Positions 1 to 8,764 of a stretch of 22,909 nt of DNA are shown in pieces (within the stretch, counting starts at the first letter, position 1; each line of letters starts with the position of its first letter). Source of the DNA: Bordetella parapertussis (GTDB lineage: Bacteria > Pseudomonadota > Gammaproteobacteria > Burkholderiales > Burkholderiaceae_C); assembly GCA_945882755.1 (NCBI GenBank), contig CAMCWS010000027.1, positions 1 to 22,909 on the forward strand, written 5' to 3'. A program made the position numbers and the translations under genes. Below the pieces are notes generated by a model. It saw nothing but the letters and a program-made list of their open reading frames with translations, was not told the origin of the DNA and did no database searches.

Positions 1-79
1 GTGGAGTTATGTCTTGAAGGTGGTATTGAGCGAAGCATGGGCAAAGCCAAACGAGTAATAGATCAGCGTTGATATCAAC

Positions 80-1879
80 TCAGTTTTGCTGCGTGTCACT
101 GAGCCAACTCCCTACCTTGACTGGGTCCGCAATCTGCAGCCGCCACAAAGGTGCAGGGTCGGTGGTGGGCAGGACAAAATTCAATCGAAGCAATAAACCA
201 TCTCGTGCTACCAAAGCTTTGCACTCCTTGGCCTTGCCTAGCAAGAGCTGCAATTGATCCAGACGCTGCAAGCGCCAAGATTGCAGGGTTTTGCCGCGAC
301 CAGTCTCTATGCCAAGCCACTCGTCGCCAGAAGAGAAACCAGCAAGCTCGGCAGCACTGTTACGCAAGACGGTTTGGATATGCACGCTATGGTCTTCCTT
401 GACGCGTATGCCAATTTGTTGTGCCAAGGGCGATGCTTCATATTGAATACCGACACCTTGTTGAGCTAAAACCTCAGCCAAGGGAAGTTCTTCAACCGTA
501 TGTACCCATGAATGCAAGGTTTTACGCCACGACTTACCACTGATGGAATAAAGGGCTTTAAGTAAATCGTCTTCTGAGATGGGGCCACCTTGGCTTTGTT
601 GCCAAAGTTCTCGCATCACAACATCTAGGCTATGCCCCATTTGCCGCAATGAAAGGTCTAAACAAAGTGCGATAAGTGAGCCCTTGGTGTAGTAGCTCAC
701 GGTGATATTGGGCGTATTGCTATCAGGCCGGTAATACTTGGTCCACGCTTCCATGCTTGCCTCTGCAACGGACTGAGCCTGCCTGCCGGGAGTTTGCAAA
801 TATTGTTGGACAGATTTAGTGAGCAACTTCAGATAAAGCGCTGGTGAAATTAACTCCGCACGGCAAAGCATCAAGTTGTCGTAGTAATCAGTGAAGCCCT
901 CAAAAAACCAAAGCATGTCTGTGTACTGCTCGCATTGGTAGTTGTAGCTCAGGTAATTTGAAGGCCTGAGCCGTTTGACATTCCAAGCATGAAAGTACTC
1001 GTGGCTGAAAAGACCCAGTAAGCCGATGTAGTCGTCGCTGGGGTGCTTGTCGGTGTGCTTGGGTAAGTCTTTGCGCCTGCAAAGTAAAGCTGTGCTGTTT
1101 TTATGCTCGAGTCCGCCGTAGCCGTCAGCGACTGTATTTAATAAAAAAACATAGTTCGCAAATGGCGGTGTTGCCGATTTGTGCCAAAAGTGAACGATGG
1201 TTTTGCAAATACGCTCCACATCTTTTTTCAGGCGTTGTGCGTCAAATGATGGGGCTGCACCCGTGACCACAATCTGGTGCTTCGCCTTTTGAATGGCAAA
1301 GTCCGTTCGAGAAAAATCAGAAAGCTCAAAAGGGCTGTCTGCAAGTTCGTCATAGTCTTGGGCGTGGTAAGTTCCAAAACCTGCGCTGTTAACACGCACA
1401 GAGTTCAGCGACGTGGCTACTTGCCATTCGCTGGTATGTTTTGGCGGCATCAACTCTAAGCTGATGGCGTCCTGTGTTTGCCCCAGCACCTGAACAAACA
1501 TACTGGTACCGTTGAAAAAACCTCTGTGTGAATCTAGCCAAGCAGTGCGAACCGAATGGTCATGGGCATGTACAAGGTACTGCAATTGCAATGGCTTATT
1601 GGTTTTTGACTCACTGACCCATGTGCATTTATCCAATTGTTGGACAGCGACGGTTTTCCCATCTTGGGTGGCTTCAAATCCACTGAGTTGTTTGGAGAAT
1701 TCTCTGACCAAGTAACTCCCTGGAATCCACACAGGGAGTTGAAATTTTTGTTTTGAGCGTGGATGCTGAACAAACACAACAATGCGCCAAAGATGCGCAT
1801 GTGCATTTTCAATGCTTACTTGGTAATGAATGCCACGTTGCTGAGCGCCTTTAGAGGACATAGGTTGGGTGGTTGTCAA
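80..1879 (-). CDS. M61 family aminopeptidase with C-terminal PDZ-like domain
   Basis: This 599-residue protein is a zinc metallopeptidase of family M61 (glycyl aminopeptidase type), expected to trim N-terminal residues from peptides. The zinc site is visible as HEYFH at about residues 293-297, followed about 30 residues later by the glutamate motif FFEGFTDYYD, the usual third ligand region of the family. The first 200 residues match the M61 beta-rich N-terminal domain (WIPGSYLVREFS), and residues from about 480 onward resemble a degenerate PDZ domain (AAELAGFSSGDEWLGIE). Length is normal for the family. I see no signal peptide, so a cytoplasmic location is likely. The start overlaps the stop of the dsbC-like gene by four bases (ATGA), indicating translational coupling in one operon with the DsbC and UbiH-type genes. 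Substrate specificity cannot be read from the sequence. Confidence 0.9.
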   Translation of the reverse strand: MTTTQPMSSKGAQQRGIHYQVSIENAHAHLWRIVVFVQHPRSKQKFQLPVWIPGSYLVREFSKQLSGFEATQDGKTVAVQQLDKCTWVSESKTNKPLQLQYLVHAHDHSVRTAWLDSHRGFFNGTSMFVQVLGQTQDAISLELMPPKHTSEWQVATSLNSVRVNSAGFGTYHAQDYDELADSPFELSDFSRTDFAIQKAKHQIVVTGAAPSFDAQRLKKDVERICKTIVHFWHKSATPPFANYVFLLNTVADGYGGLEHKNSTALLCRRKDLPKHTDKHPSDDYIGLLGLFSHEYFHAWNVKRLRPSNYLSYNYQCEQYTDMLWFFEGFTDYYDNLMLCRAELISPALYLKLLTKSVQQYLQTPGRQAQSVAEASMEAWTKYYRPDSNTPNITVSYYTKGSLIALCLDLSLRQMGHSLDVVMRELWQQSQGGPISEDDLLKALYSISGKSWRKTLHSWVHTVEELPLAEVLAQQGVGIQYEASPLAQQIGIRVKEDHSVHIQTVLRNSAAELAGFSSGDEWLGIETGRGKTLQSWRLQRLDQLQLLLGKAKECKALVARDGLLLRLNFVLPTTDPAPLWRLQIADPVKVGSWLSDTQQN

Positions 1880-2610
1880 GGCTTTGCAGAAGAAAGCAAT
1901 TTTTCTATTTGGGCCATTTCTACCGCCCCTGAAATACGTGACCCATCAGAGAAGATGGTGGTGGGTGTGCCACTGATTCTTTGTTTTTGACCGAAATCAA
2001 CATTTCGCTTAAGCGCCGCTGCATCGCAGCCTGTTGGATTGGGCGATTGGTCTCTGAGCATGAAATCTTGCCAAGCTTTGGACTGGTCTTTGGAACACCA
2101 AATGGCTTTGGATTTCTCTACAGAATCCTTACCTAGGATGGGATACAAAAACAGGTAAACAGTTACGTTGTCAATGTTTTGAAGTTCTCGCTCGAATCGC
2201 TTGCAATAGCCACAGTTCGGGTCTTCAAATATGGCCATCTTGCGCTCACCTTTGCCACGAACCATCACGATGGCGTCTTTGATAGGCAAAGATTTGAAAT
2301 CCACCGCCATGATTTTTTGTATACGCTCTTCAGTGAGATCACGCTGATTTTTGGTATCAATCATGTGTCCCTGAATTAAAAAATTGGCAGCAGCGTCTGT
2401 GTAAAAAATTTCTGTTCCGTCTACCCGCAATTCAAACAAGCCTGGCATGGGTGTGCGTTTGATTTCGTCAATCGGACGTATATGCGGCATGCGCTCTTTA
2501 AGGGTCTTGCGGATGAACGCTTCTTCCCCTTGCGCAAAAACAGTTTGCAACAACAGGCCATTCATGAATACCAAGAGAAACTTGAAAAAAGTAGGCATAA
2601 GAGTTTTCAT
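1876..2610 (-). CDS. dsbC: DsbC-type thiol:disulfide interchange protein
   Basis: The product is a 244-residue periplasmic protein of the DsbC/DsbG family, which rearranges wrong disulfide bonds in exported proteins. A signal peptide is evident at residues 1-26 (MKTLMPTFFKFLLVF, ending VFA before QGEE). An N-terminal dimerisation region follows, then a thioredoxin-like domain with the redox motif CGYC at residues 133-136 and a GTPTTIF segment containing the conserved cis-proline. Two further cysteines (AIWC and TGCD) could form the structural disulfide of DsbC. I chose the start at 2610 because it begins right at the signal peptide and its A is shared with the last base of the upstream TAA stop; an in-frame start at 2646 would put 12 polar residues before the signal. 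It ends in a four-base overlap with the M61 peptidase gene. Confidence 0.92.
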   Translation of the reverse strand: MKTLMPTFFKFLLVFMNGLLLQTVFAQGEEAFIRKTLKERMPHIRPIDEIKRTPMPGLFELRVDGTEIFYTDAAANFLIQGHMIDTKNQRDLTEERIQKIMAVDFKSLPIKDAIVMVRGKGERKMAIFEDPNCGYCKRFERELQNIDNVTVYLFLYPILGKDSVEKSKAIWCSKDQSKAWQDFMLRDQSPNPTGCDAAALKRNVDFGQKQRISGTPTTIFSDGSRISGAVEMAQIEKLLSSAKP

Positions 2611-3737
2611 TAAATTGAGGGGTGCATGGCTTGATGCATGGTCCATTGCTTCAGATGCGACATTTGGTCAAATTGACTCATGCCCCAGTTCCGCATGGAT
2701 TTTGCAAGTGTGTGTGGATGTGAAAACAAGCGTTGTAAGCCATCGCAGGCAAGCCAGGTTGGCAACAAGCCTGATTTGCGTTCTCGCTCATAACGCCGCA
2801 GCAAATATTTGTCACCCACACCCCGCCAATACTCTTTGCCTTCTCGAAGCAACAGAACTTTAGCGAGGGCAGCCGCATCAGCCAAGCCTAAATTCAAACC
2901 CATGCCTGCCAGTGGGTGGACTGTGTGTGCAGCATCTCCTGCCAGCACCCAGCTGTTGCCATTTTCGAAAGATCCGCTCCATTGGGTTGATTGTGCGGCC
3001 TGCAAAGGCCATATGCCTTTGGCGCTGATCACTTGCAAATTTCCCAAAGTGGATTGGCTGGCGTTTGTCAATGCCAACGAAAGCGCTTCATCTGTTGCTT
3101 CATATTGGGAGAGGGCGCGTTCGCTGGGCATAGACCAGACCACTGCCGCTTCATTGCTGTGAGGTCCACCCAAGGGCAACAGGGCTAAGACGGACAAACC
3201 TGTTGCATCTTGGCTAAACCATTGCAAGGCCCGCTGATTGTGCGGTAAGGCGCAACGTACGCGGGTAGCCAAAGCATGTTGGGAATAAGGCAAAGCTTGG
3301 AAGTCAATGCCAAGCTCTTTGCGTGTCAAACTGTTTTTCCCCTCGCACACAATGGTCAGTGGCGCTGGTACATTGTTTTCAACTCGCTCTATGCTGTGCT
3401 GAAACCCAACAGCTTCATGTAGCAAGCCCTCAAGTGCTTGCACATCCACGATATGGTTAAGGTATTCCCCAAAGGGCGCATTAAAACTCAGCTTGCCTGC
3501 CTGATCGCCCCAAATTTCCATGCCAGTCACGGGCGTTGCGAACTCGGCACTCGGCCAGCACCTTAAATCTGTCAGCAGCCCTTGCGAGCTTGAATTGAGT
3601 GCGAAAGCTCTCATGTCAATAGCCTGAGTTGGTGCACCGACAAGCGCGATCCGAAGACGTTGACGTGCCAATAGCAGCGCCAAGGTACTGCCCACAATAC
3701 CATTGCCACGGATGCAAACATCGTAAGTTGTCGTCAT
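2610..3737 (-). CDS. FAD-dependent hydroxylase, UbiH/UbiF/VisC/Coq6 family
   Basis: This flavoprotein monooxygenase of about 375 residues probably hydroxylates a ring carbon during ubiquinone synthesis. The N-terminus carries the dinucleotide fold (DVCIRGNGIVGSTLALLLA), and the second FAD signature GDAAHTVHPLAGMGLNLGL lies about three quarters along, as is typical for the family. Which ring position it acts on cannot be decided, so no symbol is given. The start is uncertain: an ATG at 3737 gives the family-like MTTTYDV beginning, with alternatives at 3746 (ATG) and 3764 (GTG). None has a Shine-Dalgarno, and a TACAAT -10-like element on the minus strand (3745-3750) sits so close to 3737 that a leaderless or near-leaderless transcript is possible. 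It is the first gene of the operon with dsbC and the M61 peptidase, and is divergent from ychF. Confidence 0.87.
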   Translation of the reverse strand: MTTTYDVCIRGNGIVGSTLALLLARQRLRIALVGAPTQAIDMRAFALNSSSQGLLTDLRCWPSAEFATPVTGMEIWGDQAGKLSFNAPFGEYLNHIVDVQALEGLLHEAVGFQHSIERVENNVPAPLTIVCEGKNSLTRKELGIDFQALPYSQHALATRVRCALPHNQRALQWFSQDATGLSVLALLPLGGPHSNEAAVVWSMPSERALSQYEATDEALSLALTNASQSTLGNLQVISAKGIWPLQAAQSTQWSGSFENGNSWVLAGDAAHTVHPLAGMGLNLGLADAAALAKVLLLREGKEYWRGVGDKYLLRRYERERKSGLLPTWLACDGLQRLFSHPHTLAKSMRNWGMSQFDQMSHLKQWTMHQAMHPSI

Positions 3738-3801
3738 GCTTGCCATTGTAGAAGTTGCCTGCACGTAGAATTTGGATTAATTACGAAACCCTACCATTCG
3801 G

Positions 3802-3807
3802 TATAGA
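3802..3807 (+). promoter_or_regulatory. Possible -10 element of ychF
   Basis: TATAGA lies 13 bases before the ychF start in the gap of about 80 bases between the divergent UbiH-type gene and ychF. A convincing -35 at 16-18 bases is missing (TTACGA at 15 bases is the best), so this is only a candidate. Confidence 0.25.
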
Positions 3808-3820
3808 TTGAAAGATTCTC

Positions 3821-4912
3821 ATGAGTTTGAAATGCGGCATCGTCGGCCTGCCCAACGTGGGCAAGTCCACCCTCTTCAATGCCCTGACCAAGGCCGGCAT
3901 CGCGGCTGAAAACTACCCGTTTTGCACCATTGAGCCCAATGTCGGTGTGGTGGAAGTGCCCGACCCGCGACTTCAGCAGTTAGCGAGCATCATCACCCCA
4001 GAACGCATCGTGCCCGCCATCGTGGAGTTTGTGGACATCGCTGGCTTGGTGGCTGGTGCCAGCACCGGAGAGGGTTTGGGCAATCAGTTTTTGGCCCATA
4101 TCCGCGAGACCGACGCCATCGTCAATGTGGTGCGCTGCTTTGAAGACGACAACGTGATCCACGTCGCTGGCAAGGTCGACCCCATCTCAGACATCGAAGT
4201 GATCCAAACCGAGCTGTGCTTGGCTGACCTCAACAGCGTGGAAAAAGCCCTGCACCGGGTACAAAAAACCGCGCGTTCGGGTGACAAAGAGGCAGCCAAA
4301 TTGGTGGCCATTTTGGAGAAATGCCAACTCGCTTTGAACGACACCAAACCGGTGCGCACCATTGAATTCAGCAAAGAAGAAAAGCCTCTCCTCAAACAGT
4401 TTTTCCTGATCACTGCCAAGCCCGCGATGTTCGTGGCCAATGTCTCAGAGAACGGCTTCGAGAACAACCCTTTGCTCGACCGACTCACAGCATACGCAAA
4501 ATCACAAAACGCCCCCGTGGTGGCCATATGTGCCAAGCTCGAAGCCGAGATGAGCGAGATGAGCGACGCAGACCGCGATATGTTTTTGGCCGAACTCGGC
4601 CAAACCGAGCCCGGCTTGAACCGTTTGATACGCTCGGCCTACACCTTGCTGGGGCTGCAAACCTATTTCACCGCAGGCGTGAAAGAGGTGCGGGCCTGGA
4701 CCATCCGCGTCGGTGACACCGGCCCGCAGGCCGCAGGCGTGATCCACACCGATTTCGAGAAGGGCTACATCCGTGCCCAAACCATTGCGTTCGACGACTT
4801 CATCCAGTTCAAAGGTGAGCAAGGTGCGAAAGACGCGGGCAAGATGCGCGCCGAAGGTAAAGAGTACGTGGTCAAAGACGGCGATGTGATGAACTTTTTG
4901 TTCAGTTCTTGA
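3821..4912 (+). CDS. ychF: Redox-regulated ATPase YchF (Obg family)
   Basis: A 363-residue P-loop NTPase of the Obg/YchF family, a ribosome-associated ATPase linked in other bacteria to oxidative stress responses. The Walker A loop GLPNVGKST is at residues 8-16, the family signature [21 protein letters not shown] follows, and the G4 motif is NVSE (in [10 protein letters not shown]) in place of NKxD, the known reason YchF prefers ATP over GTP. The C-terminal TGS domain is present (LQTYFTAG to [13 protein letters not shown]). Length matches the family exactly. It is transcribed alone, divergent from the ubiquinone hydroxylase gene and convergent with the YqaA-like gene, with only 14 bases between the two stops. 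Its codons look more GC-rich than its neighbours, as expected for a well-expressed housekeeping gene. Confidence 0.97.
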   Translation: MSLKCGIVGLPNVGKSTLFNALTKAGIAAENYPFCTIEPNVGVVEVPDPRLQQLASIITPERIVPAIVEFVDIAGLVAGASTGEGLGNQFLAHIRETDAIVNVVRCFEDDNVIHVAGKVDPISDIEVIQTELCLADLNSVEKALHRVQKTARSGDKEAAKLVAILEKCQLALNDTKPVRTIEFSKEEKPLLKQFFLITAKPAMFVANVSENGFENNPLLDRLTAYAKSQNAPVVAICAKLEAEMSEMSDADRDMFLAELGQTEPGLNRLIRSAYTLLGLQTYFTAGVKEVRAWTIRVGDTGPQAAGVIHTDFEKGYIRAQTIAFDDFIQFKGEQGAKDAGKMRAEGKEYVVKDGDVMNFLFSS

Positions 4913-4926
4913 ACCACTGTGTGTCC

Positions 4927-5415
4927 CTAGGCATGTATAAAAGGTATTAGAAATTGCCAACCATAAATGAGTAATAAATAGCGCAAGCCTTTGCCTATGG
5001 CCATGTAAACCACGCAGGGCACCAAAGGCAGGCGCAAATAACCCGCCACCACACACAATGGGTCGCCAATGATGGGGAGCCAAGCCCCCAAACAGGCTGG
5101 GGGGCCAATGCGTTCTAGCCAAGTTAAAGCGCGCATATGCACGGTCACATGGTCTTGGTGCAAATGTTTCGCCATCCACCGTTCTGCACCGTAGCCCATC
5201 CACCAACCTATGACGCCACCCAAGGTATTGCCCAGCGTGGCAATCAGCAGCGAGGGCCACAGCAAATCGGGATAAAACGCAAGCAAGGCCAACAACACTG
5301 GTTCAGAGCCCAAAGGCAGCAAGGTAGCGGCCAAGATGGCGCAGACAAACAAAACCACCAATCCCATTTCTGGTGTGGCCACATTTGTCAATAGGTTTTG
5401 AAAAAAATATTCCAT
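4927..5415 (-). CDS. yqaA: YqaA-type inner membrane protein, VTT/DedA superfamily
   Basis: This 162-residue hydrophobic protein belongs to the small YqaA branch of the SNARE-associated/DedA (VTT) superfamily. Membrane segments appear at about residues 15-47, 53-75 (with the glycine-rich LGNTLGGVIGWWMG), 105-125 and 130-155. The pattern LPLGSEPVLLALL, GNTLGGVIGWWMGYG, then IGDPLCVVAGYLRLP is typical of YqaA proteins. DedA relatives act in lipid scrambling and membrane homeostasis, but YqaA itself has no firm function, so I assign none. The gene stands alone, convergent with ychF and divergent from dusB. Confidence 0.88.
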   Translation of the reverse strand: MEYFFQNLLTNVATPEMGLVVLFVCAILAATLLPLGSEPVLLALLAFYPDLLWPSLLIATLGNTLGGVIGWWMGYGAERWMAKHLHQDHVTVHMRALTWLERIGPPACLGAWLPIIGDPLCVVAGYLRLPLVPCVVYMAIGKGLRYLLLIYGWQFLIPFIHA

Positions 5416-5418
5416 CTT

Positions 5419-5451
5419 TTCTCAGTGTAAACGTGAGCTTCATCCTGAGAA
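5419..5451. promoter_or_regulatory. Inverted repeat TTCTCAG-N19-CTGAGAA between yqaA and dusB
   Basis: A perfect 7-base inverted repeat (5419-5425 and 5445-5451) lies just upstream of the yqaA start within the 89-base divergent region. A second, shorter one (GCTTC-N7-GAAGC, 5437-5453) overlaps its right arm, so the two could form alternative hairpins or mark an operator. There is no U-tract, so a terminator is unlikely. Confidence 0.3.
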
Positions 5452-5504
5452 GCGCCGCTAGAATCGTGCCTCGTTTTTAAGCACTCAGATTCACCATCCA
5501 ACTC

Positions 5505-6536
5505 ATGCGTATCGGCCACTACGAATTACCCCACTCTGTTTTTGCAGCCCCTATGGCTGGCGTGACAGACAGGCCTTACCGCAATTTGGTCAAGCAACTG
5601 GGTGCAGCTTATGCAGTTTCAGAGATGGTCACATCACGCGCAGACCTTCGCGACAGCTTGAAAACTTCGCGTCGTCTTGACCACACAGGTGAAAGTGGAC
5701 CCATCGCTGTACAAATTGCAGGCACTGACGCTGAGATGATGGCCGAGGCTGCAACTTACAATTTGCAACGTGGTGCCCAAATCATCGACATCAATATGGG
5801 CTGCCCTGCGAAAAAAGTTTGCCAGAAATGGGCGGGATCGGCTTTGATGCAAGACGAAGCTCTGGCGATGTCCATCATTGAAGCAGTCGTCAAAGCTGCT
5901 TTGCCATTTGGTGCGCCTGTCACTTTGAAAATGCGCACCGGTTGGCGCTGCGATCAACGCAATGCAGTTACTTTGGCCAAGCAAGCCGAATCAGCCGGTG
6001 TACAAATGATCACTGTTCATGGCCGTTCGCGTGACCAAGGTTATAAGGGCCAAGCAGAGTACGACACCATTGCCCAAGTTAAAAGAGCCGTAGCTGTTCC
6101 CGTGGTCGCCAATGGCGACATTGATTCACCTCAAAAAGCCCAACAGGTTCTGCATCTCACCGGCGCAGACGCTGTGATGATCGGTCGTGCCGCGCAAGGT
6201 CGACCATGGCTATTTCGCGAGATACACCATTACTTGGCCCATGGCACGCTGTTGGCGCCTCCTTTGGTGGCAGAGGTTAAGCGTTTGTTGATGCACCATT
6301 TGGAAGAGCACTACAGTTTGTATGGAAGCTTCACAGGTGTGCGCACGGCCAGAAAGCACATTGCTTGGTACGTCCAAGGCCTAGCCGGTGCAACAGAATT
6401 TCGAAAGCATTTAAATGCAATAGAGGACTGCCACAAACAGTCCTTGGCAGTTGCTGATTTTTTAGATGCAATAGGGCAACAGGCTGATCGCTTGACCTAT
6501 TCGGCATCTGCGAACGAGTTGGAGACTACAGAATGA
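5505..6536 (+). CDS. dusB: tRNA-dihydrouridine synthase B
   Basis: The 343-residue FMN enzyme reduces uridines to dihydrouridine in the tRNA D-loop using NADPH. The N-terminal AAPMAGVTDRPYR binds FMN, and the catalytic cysteine is C100 in the motif INMGCPAKKV. Further family features are VTLKMRTGW, ITVHGRSRDQGYKG and VVANGDI, followed by MIGRAAQGRPW, which closes the TIM barrel. The C-terminal helical domain (FTGVRTARKHIAWY) is intact. Length and motifs are those of DusB and not DusA or DusC. No clear Shine-Dalgarno precedes the ATG. The gene overlaps fis by four bases (ATGA), the conserved dusB-fis arrangement of gamma- and betaproteobacteria. Confidence 0.96.
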   Translation: MRIGHYELPHSVFAAPMAGVTDRPYRNLVKQLGAAYAVSEMVTSRADLRDSLKTSRRLDHTGESGPIAVQIAGTDAEMMAEAATYNLQRGAQIIDINMGCPAKKVCQKWAGSALMQDEALAMSIIEAVVKAALPFGAPVTLKMRTGWRCDQRNAVTLAKQAESAGVQMITVHGRSRDQGYKGQAEYDTIAQVKRAVAVPVVANGDIDSPQKAQQVLHLTGADAVMIGRAAQGRPWLFREIHHYLAHGTLLAPPLVAEVKRLLMHHLEEHYSLYGSFTGVRTARKHIAWYVQGLAGATEFRKHLNAIEDCHKQSLAVADFLDAIGQQADRLTYSASANELETTE

Positions 6537-6766
6537 GCAAGAAGCAAATAGAAGAAGCCGTACGCCACAGCTTAGAGGTCTACTTCAAAGACCTGCGCGG
6601 AGAAGATCCTGATCAACTGCATACGATGATGATTCAGGTGATGGAAAAACCTTTGTTGGATGTCGTTATGAAGCATGCCGAGGGCAATCAGTCCCGCGCA
6701 GCGGTGTGGCTAGGTCTGAATCGCAATACCTTGCGCAAGAAGCTCACTGAACACAAATTACTGTGA
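6533..6766 (+). CDS. fis: Fis family nucleoid-associated DNA-binding protein
   Basis: A 77-residue protein corresponding to the Fis/NtrC-type helix-turn-helix module. The C-terminal 28 residues ([20 protein letters not shown]) form the DNA-binding helices, while the N-terminal half forms the dimer core. In enterobacteria Fis bends DNA and adjusts transcription of stable RNA genes; in betaproteobacteria the shorter version lacks part of the N-terminal beta-hairpin arm, and this copy fits that form. Translation is coupled to dusB by a four-base overlap, with GGAG about 10 bases upstream of the start. It is followed after 40 bases by purH. Confidence 0.93.
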   Translation: MSKKQIEEAVRHSLEVYFKDLRGEDPDQLHTMMIQVMEKPLLDVVMKHAEGNQSRAAVWLGLNRNTLRKKLTEHKLL

Positions 6767-6806
6767 TCAACTTTTTGGTACTGAAGCAAGCAGAAAAAGG
6801 AATCCT

Positions 6807-8381
6807 ATGAAAGCGCTTATTTCCGTCTCTGATAAGACTGGAATTGTGGAGTTCGCCCAAGCTTTGCATCAGTTAGGTATTCAGTTGATCTCCACAGGGG
6901 GTACCGCTCAACTGCTGAGTGCCCAAGGCTTGCCCGTTCAAGAGGTGGCCGAACTGACAGGTTTTCCCGAGATGCTGGACGGCCGAGTGAAAACCTTGCA
7001 CCCCATGGTTCATGGCGGATTGTTAGCACGTCGTGATATGCCATCGCATATGCAAGCTTTGCAAGATCACGGCATTGAAGCCATTGATCTATTGGTCGTC
7101 AATCTCTATCCCTTTGAAGCCACGGTAGCAGCTCCTGACTGTTCATTGGAAGAAGCCATTGAAAACATCGATATTGGTGGTCCGGCGATGGTGCGCAGCG
7201 CCGCGAAAAATTGGAAACATGTGGCTGTGGTGACCGACGCTGGCCAATACACAACGGTGCTTCAGGAGTTGCAACAAAAAAATGCCCTGAGTGAGTTGAC
7301 TCGTTTTCAATTGGCAGTGAGTGCCTTCAACCGAATCAGCCAATACGACGGTACGATCAGCGATTACTTGTCGTCCTTGGATTTATCCACCCAGCAAAGA
7401 AGTCTGTTTCCCGGGCAAGCCAATGGCCGTTTCATCAAGTTGCAAGATCTGCGCTATGGTGAAAATCCCCATCAACTTGCCGCTTTCTATCGTGACACGC
7501 ATCCAGCACCTGGCTCTTTGGTCACTGCACGTCAATTGCAAGGCAAGGAGTTGTCTTACAACAATATTGCAGATGCAGACGCCGCATGGGAGTGCGTCAA
7601 GAGTTTCGATTCGCCTGCTTGCGTTATTGTTAAGCATGCCAATCCCTGCGGTGTTGCGCTGGCAGAAGATGCATTGTCTGCCTATCGAAAGGCCCATCAA
7701 ACTGATCCTACTTCTGCCTTTGGCGGCATCATTGCATTTAACTGCCCTATCGATTTGGCAACAGCGCAAGCTTTGGGGCAACAGTTTGTTGAGGTGCTGA
7801 TGGCACCTTCGTTTACCGGTGAAGCGCTTCAATTGCTGCAAACCAAAGCCAATGTTCGGGTGTTGCAAATCGCGCTGCCCCCAGGCGGAGATGACGCTTG
7901 GTCTCAAGGGCTTAACGCTATCGATGTCAAACGCATTGGCTCAGGCTTGCTGATGCAAACGGCTGACAACCATTTGCTTCGACTCGAAGACATGCAAGTC
8001 GTGACCAAGCTTCAACCCAGTGCTTCCCAAATGCAAGATATGTTGTTTGCTTGGAAGGTGGCTAAGTTTGTCAAGAGCAACGCCATTGTTTTTGTGGGCA
8101 GTGGCATGACGTTGGGCGTAGGTGCTGGGCAAATGAGCCGACTTGACTCTGCGCGTATGGCGGGCATCAAGGCGGGTCACGCAAATTTATCTCTCAATGG
8201 CTCGGTTGTTGCCAGCGATGCTTTTTTCCCTTTCAGAGATGGCTTGGATGTGGTGGTCGACGCTGGCGCTGTTTGCGTGATTCAACCTGGTGGTTCCGTG
8301 CGAGATGCTGAAGTCATTGCTGCCGCAGATGAGCGAGGCGTGGCCATGGTATTCACGGGTGTGCGTCATTTCCGTCATTGA
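6807..8381 (+). CDS. purH: Bifunctional AICAR transformylase / IMP cyclohydrolase
   Basis: This 524-residue enzyme performs the last two steps of purine synthesis, formylation of AICAR with 10-formyl-THF and ring closure to IMP. Residues 1-195 form the methylglyoxal-synthase-like cyclohydrolase domain ([30 protein letters not shown]). The transformylase domain has RYGENPHQ at 216-223 and the catalytic KHANPCG at 276-282 (K276 and H277), with [13 protein letters not shown] and [11 protein letters not shown] towards the end. Length is normal. A good Shine-Dalgarno (AAGGA) precedes the ATG at 6807. In many betaproteobacteria ruvC follows directly; here an unrelated small gene does. Confidence 0.97.
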   Translation: MKALISVSDKTGIVEFAQALHQLGIQLISTGGTAQLLSAQGLPVQEVAELTGFPEMLDGRVKTLHPMVHGGLLARRDMPSHMQALQDHGIEAIDLLVVNLYPFEATVAAPDCSLEEAIENIDIGGPAMVRSAAKNWKHVAVVTDAGQYTTVLQELQQKNALSELTRFQLAVSAFNRISQYDGTISDYLSSLDLSTQQRSLFPGQANGRFIKLQDLRYGENPHQLAAFYRDTHPAPGSLVTARQLQGKELSYNNIADADAAWECVKSFDSPACVIVKHANPCGVALAEDALSAYRKAHQTDPTSAFGGIIAFNCPIDLATAQALGQQFVEVLMAPSFTGEALQLLQTKANVRVLQIALPPGGDDAWSQGLNAIDVKRIGSGLLMQTADNHLLRLEDMQVVTKLQPSASQMQDMLFAWKVAKFVKSNAIVFVGSGMTLGVGAGQMSRLDSARMAGIKAGHANLSLNGSVVASDAFFPFRDGLDVVVDAGAVCVIQPGGSVRDAEVIAAADERGVAMVFTGVRHFRH

Positions 8382-8393
8382 TACAGATCAATT

Positions 8394-8409
8394 TGTCATA
8401 CTATTGACA
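8394..8409. promoter_or_regulatory. TGTCA-N6-TGACA inverted repeat with a TTGACA -35-like box
   Basis: Between purH and the orphan small gene lies a perfect five-base inverted repeat, TGTCA at 8394-8398 and TGACA at 8405-8409. Its right arm contains the consensus -35 hexamer TTGACA (8404-8409), but no good -10 lies at the standard distance. It could be an operator over a promoter for the small gene. It is not a terminator, since A-runs and not T-runs follow. Confidence 0.3.
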
Positions 8410-8462
8410 TAAAAAACATATAGGAAATGCTGTAGGATCACTTATCTTATTAGGGGTATTAC

Positions 8463-8720
8463 ATGCGTGCCATCAAGCAAGCTAAAAAATTGATAGAACA
8501 AAATCCAAATTCTGCTGTTGGACAAACGTTTTCCAAACTTATTCTTTCCCTAGAGTCTGATATTGAATTCTCTGTTAAAGATCTTTATAGCTTAAATACC
8601 GGCGAGTTTGATTTGGCGATCGAGGTACTGAAAGACTGGCGTATCGATCGTTTCTATATTGGGAAGGCCAAGGCGTTTGACACGGCCACCCACGCTCAAA
8701 TTATTGCTGTCCAAAAATAA
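8463..8720 (+). CDS. Orphan 85-residue protein of unknown function
   Basis: I do not recognise this protein. It is small, without a signal peptide, membrane segment or cysteine, and rich in predicted helix. The N-terminus is basic (MRAIKQAKKLIEQ), the centre acidic (LESDIEFSVKDLYSLNTGEFDLAIEVLKDW), and the C-terminus contains RIDRFYIGKAKAFD. The coding case is good: a clear Shine-Dalgarno AGGGG ends six bases before the ATG, the frame spans the whole gap between purH and hemL, and hydrophobic residues are spaced like amphipathic helices. Base composition is more AT-rich than the neighbours, especially upstream, which hints at acquisition or a regulated promoter of its own. It lies 81 bases after purH and converges on hemL. 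Confidence 0.7.
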   Translation: MRAIKQAKKLIEQNPNSAVGQTFSKLILSLESDIEFSVKDLYSLNTGEFDLAIEVLKDWRIDRFYIGKAKAFDTATHAQIIAVQK

Positions 8721-8764
8721 GCCAACCAGTCCCTGTCTGATAAGGGCTAGTTACAGAAAACGTT

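Noticed and set aside
1..79. Open frame on the plus strand (1-72, ending TGA) and a perfect 12-base palindrome GTTGATATCAAC at 68-79 beside the M61 stop
   Set aside because: The frame is only 23 codons long and matches nothing I recognise, so it may or may not be the 3' end of a convergent gene. A 12-base palindrome is expected a few times by chance in a window of this size, and no T-run supports a terminator.
4502..5260. Long minus-strand open frame of 252 codons across the ychF/yqaA junction
   Set aside because: It lies antisense to the end of ychF and in another frame of yqaA, both clear genes; its composition (many His, Ala, Arg) is that of a shadow frame.
8721..8764. Hairpin-like CCCT/AGGG after the orphan gene, considered as terminator
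   Set aside because: The stem is 4-6 bp with a bulge and no U-tract follows.
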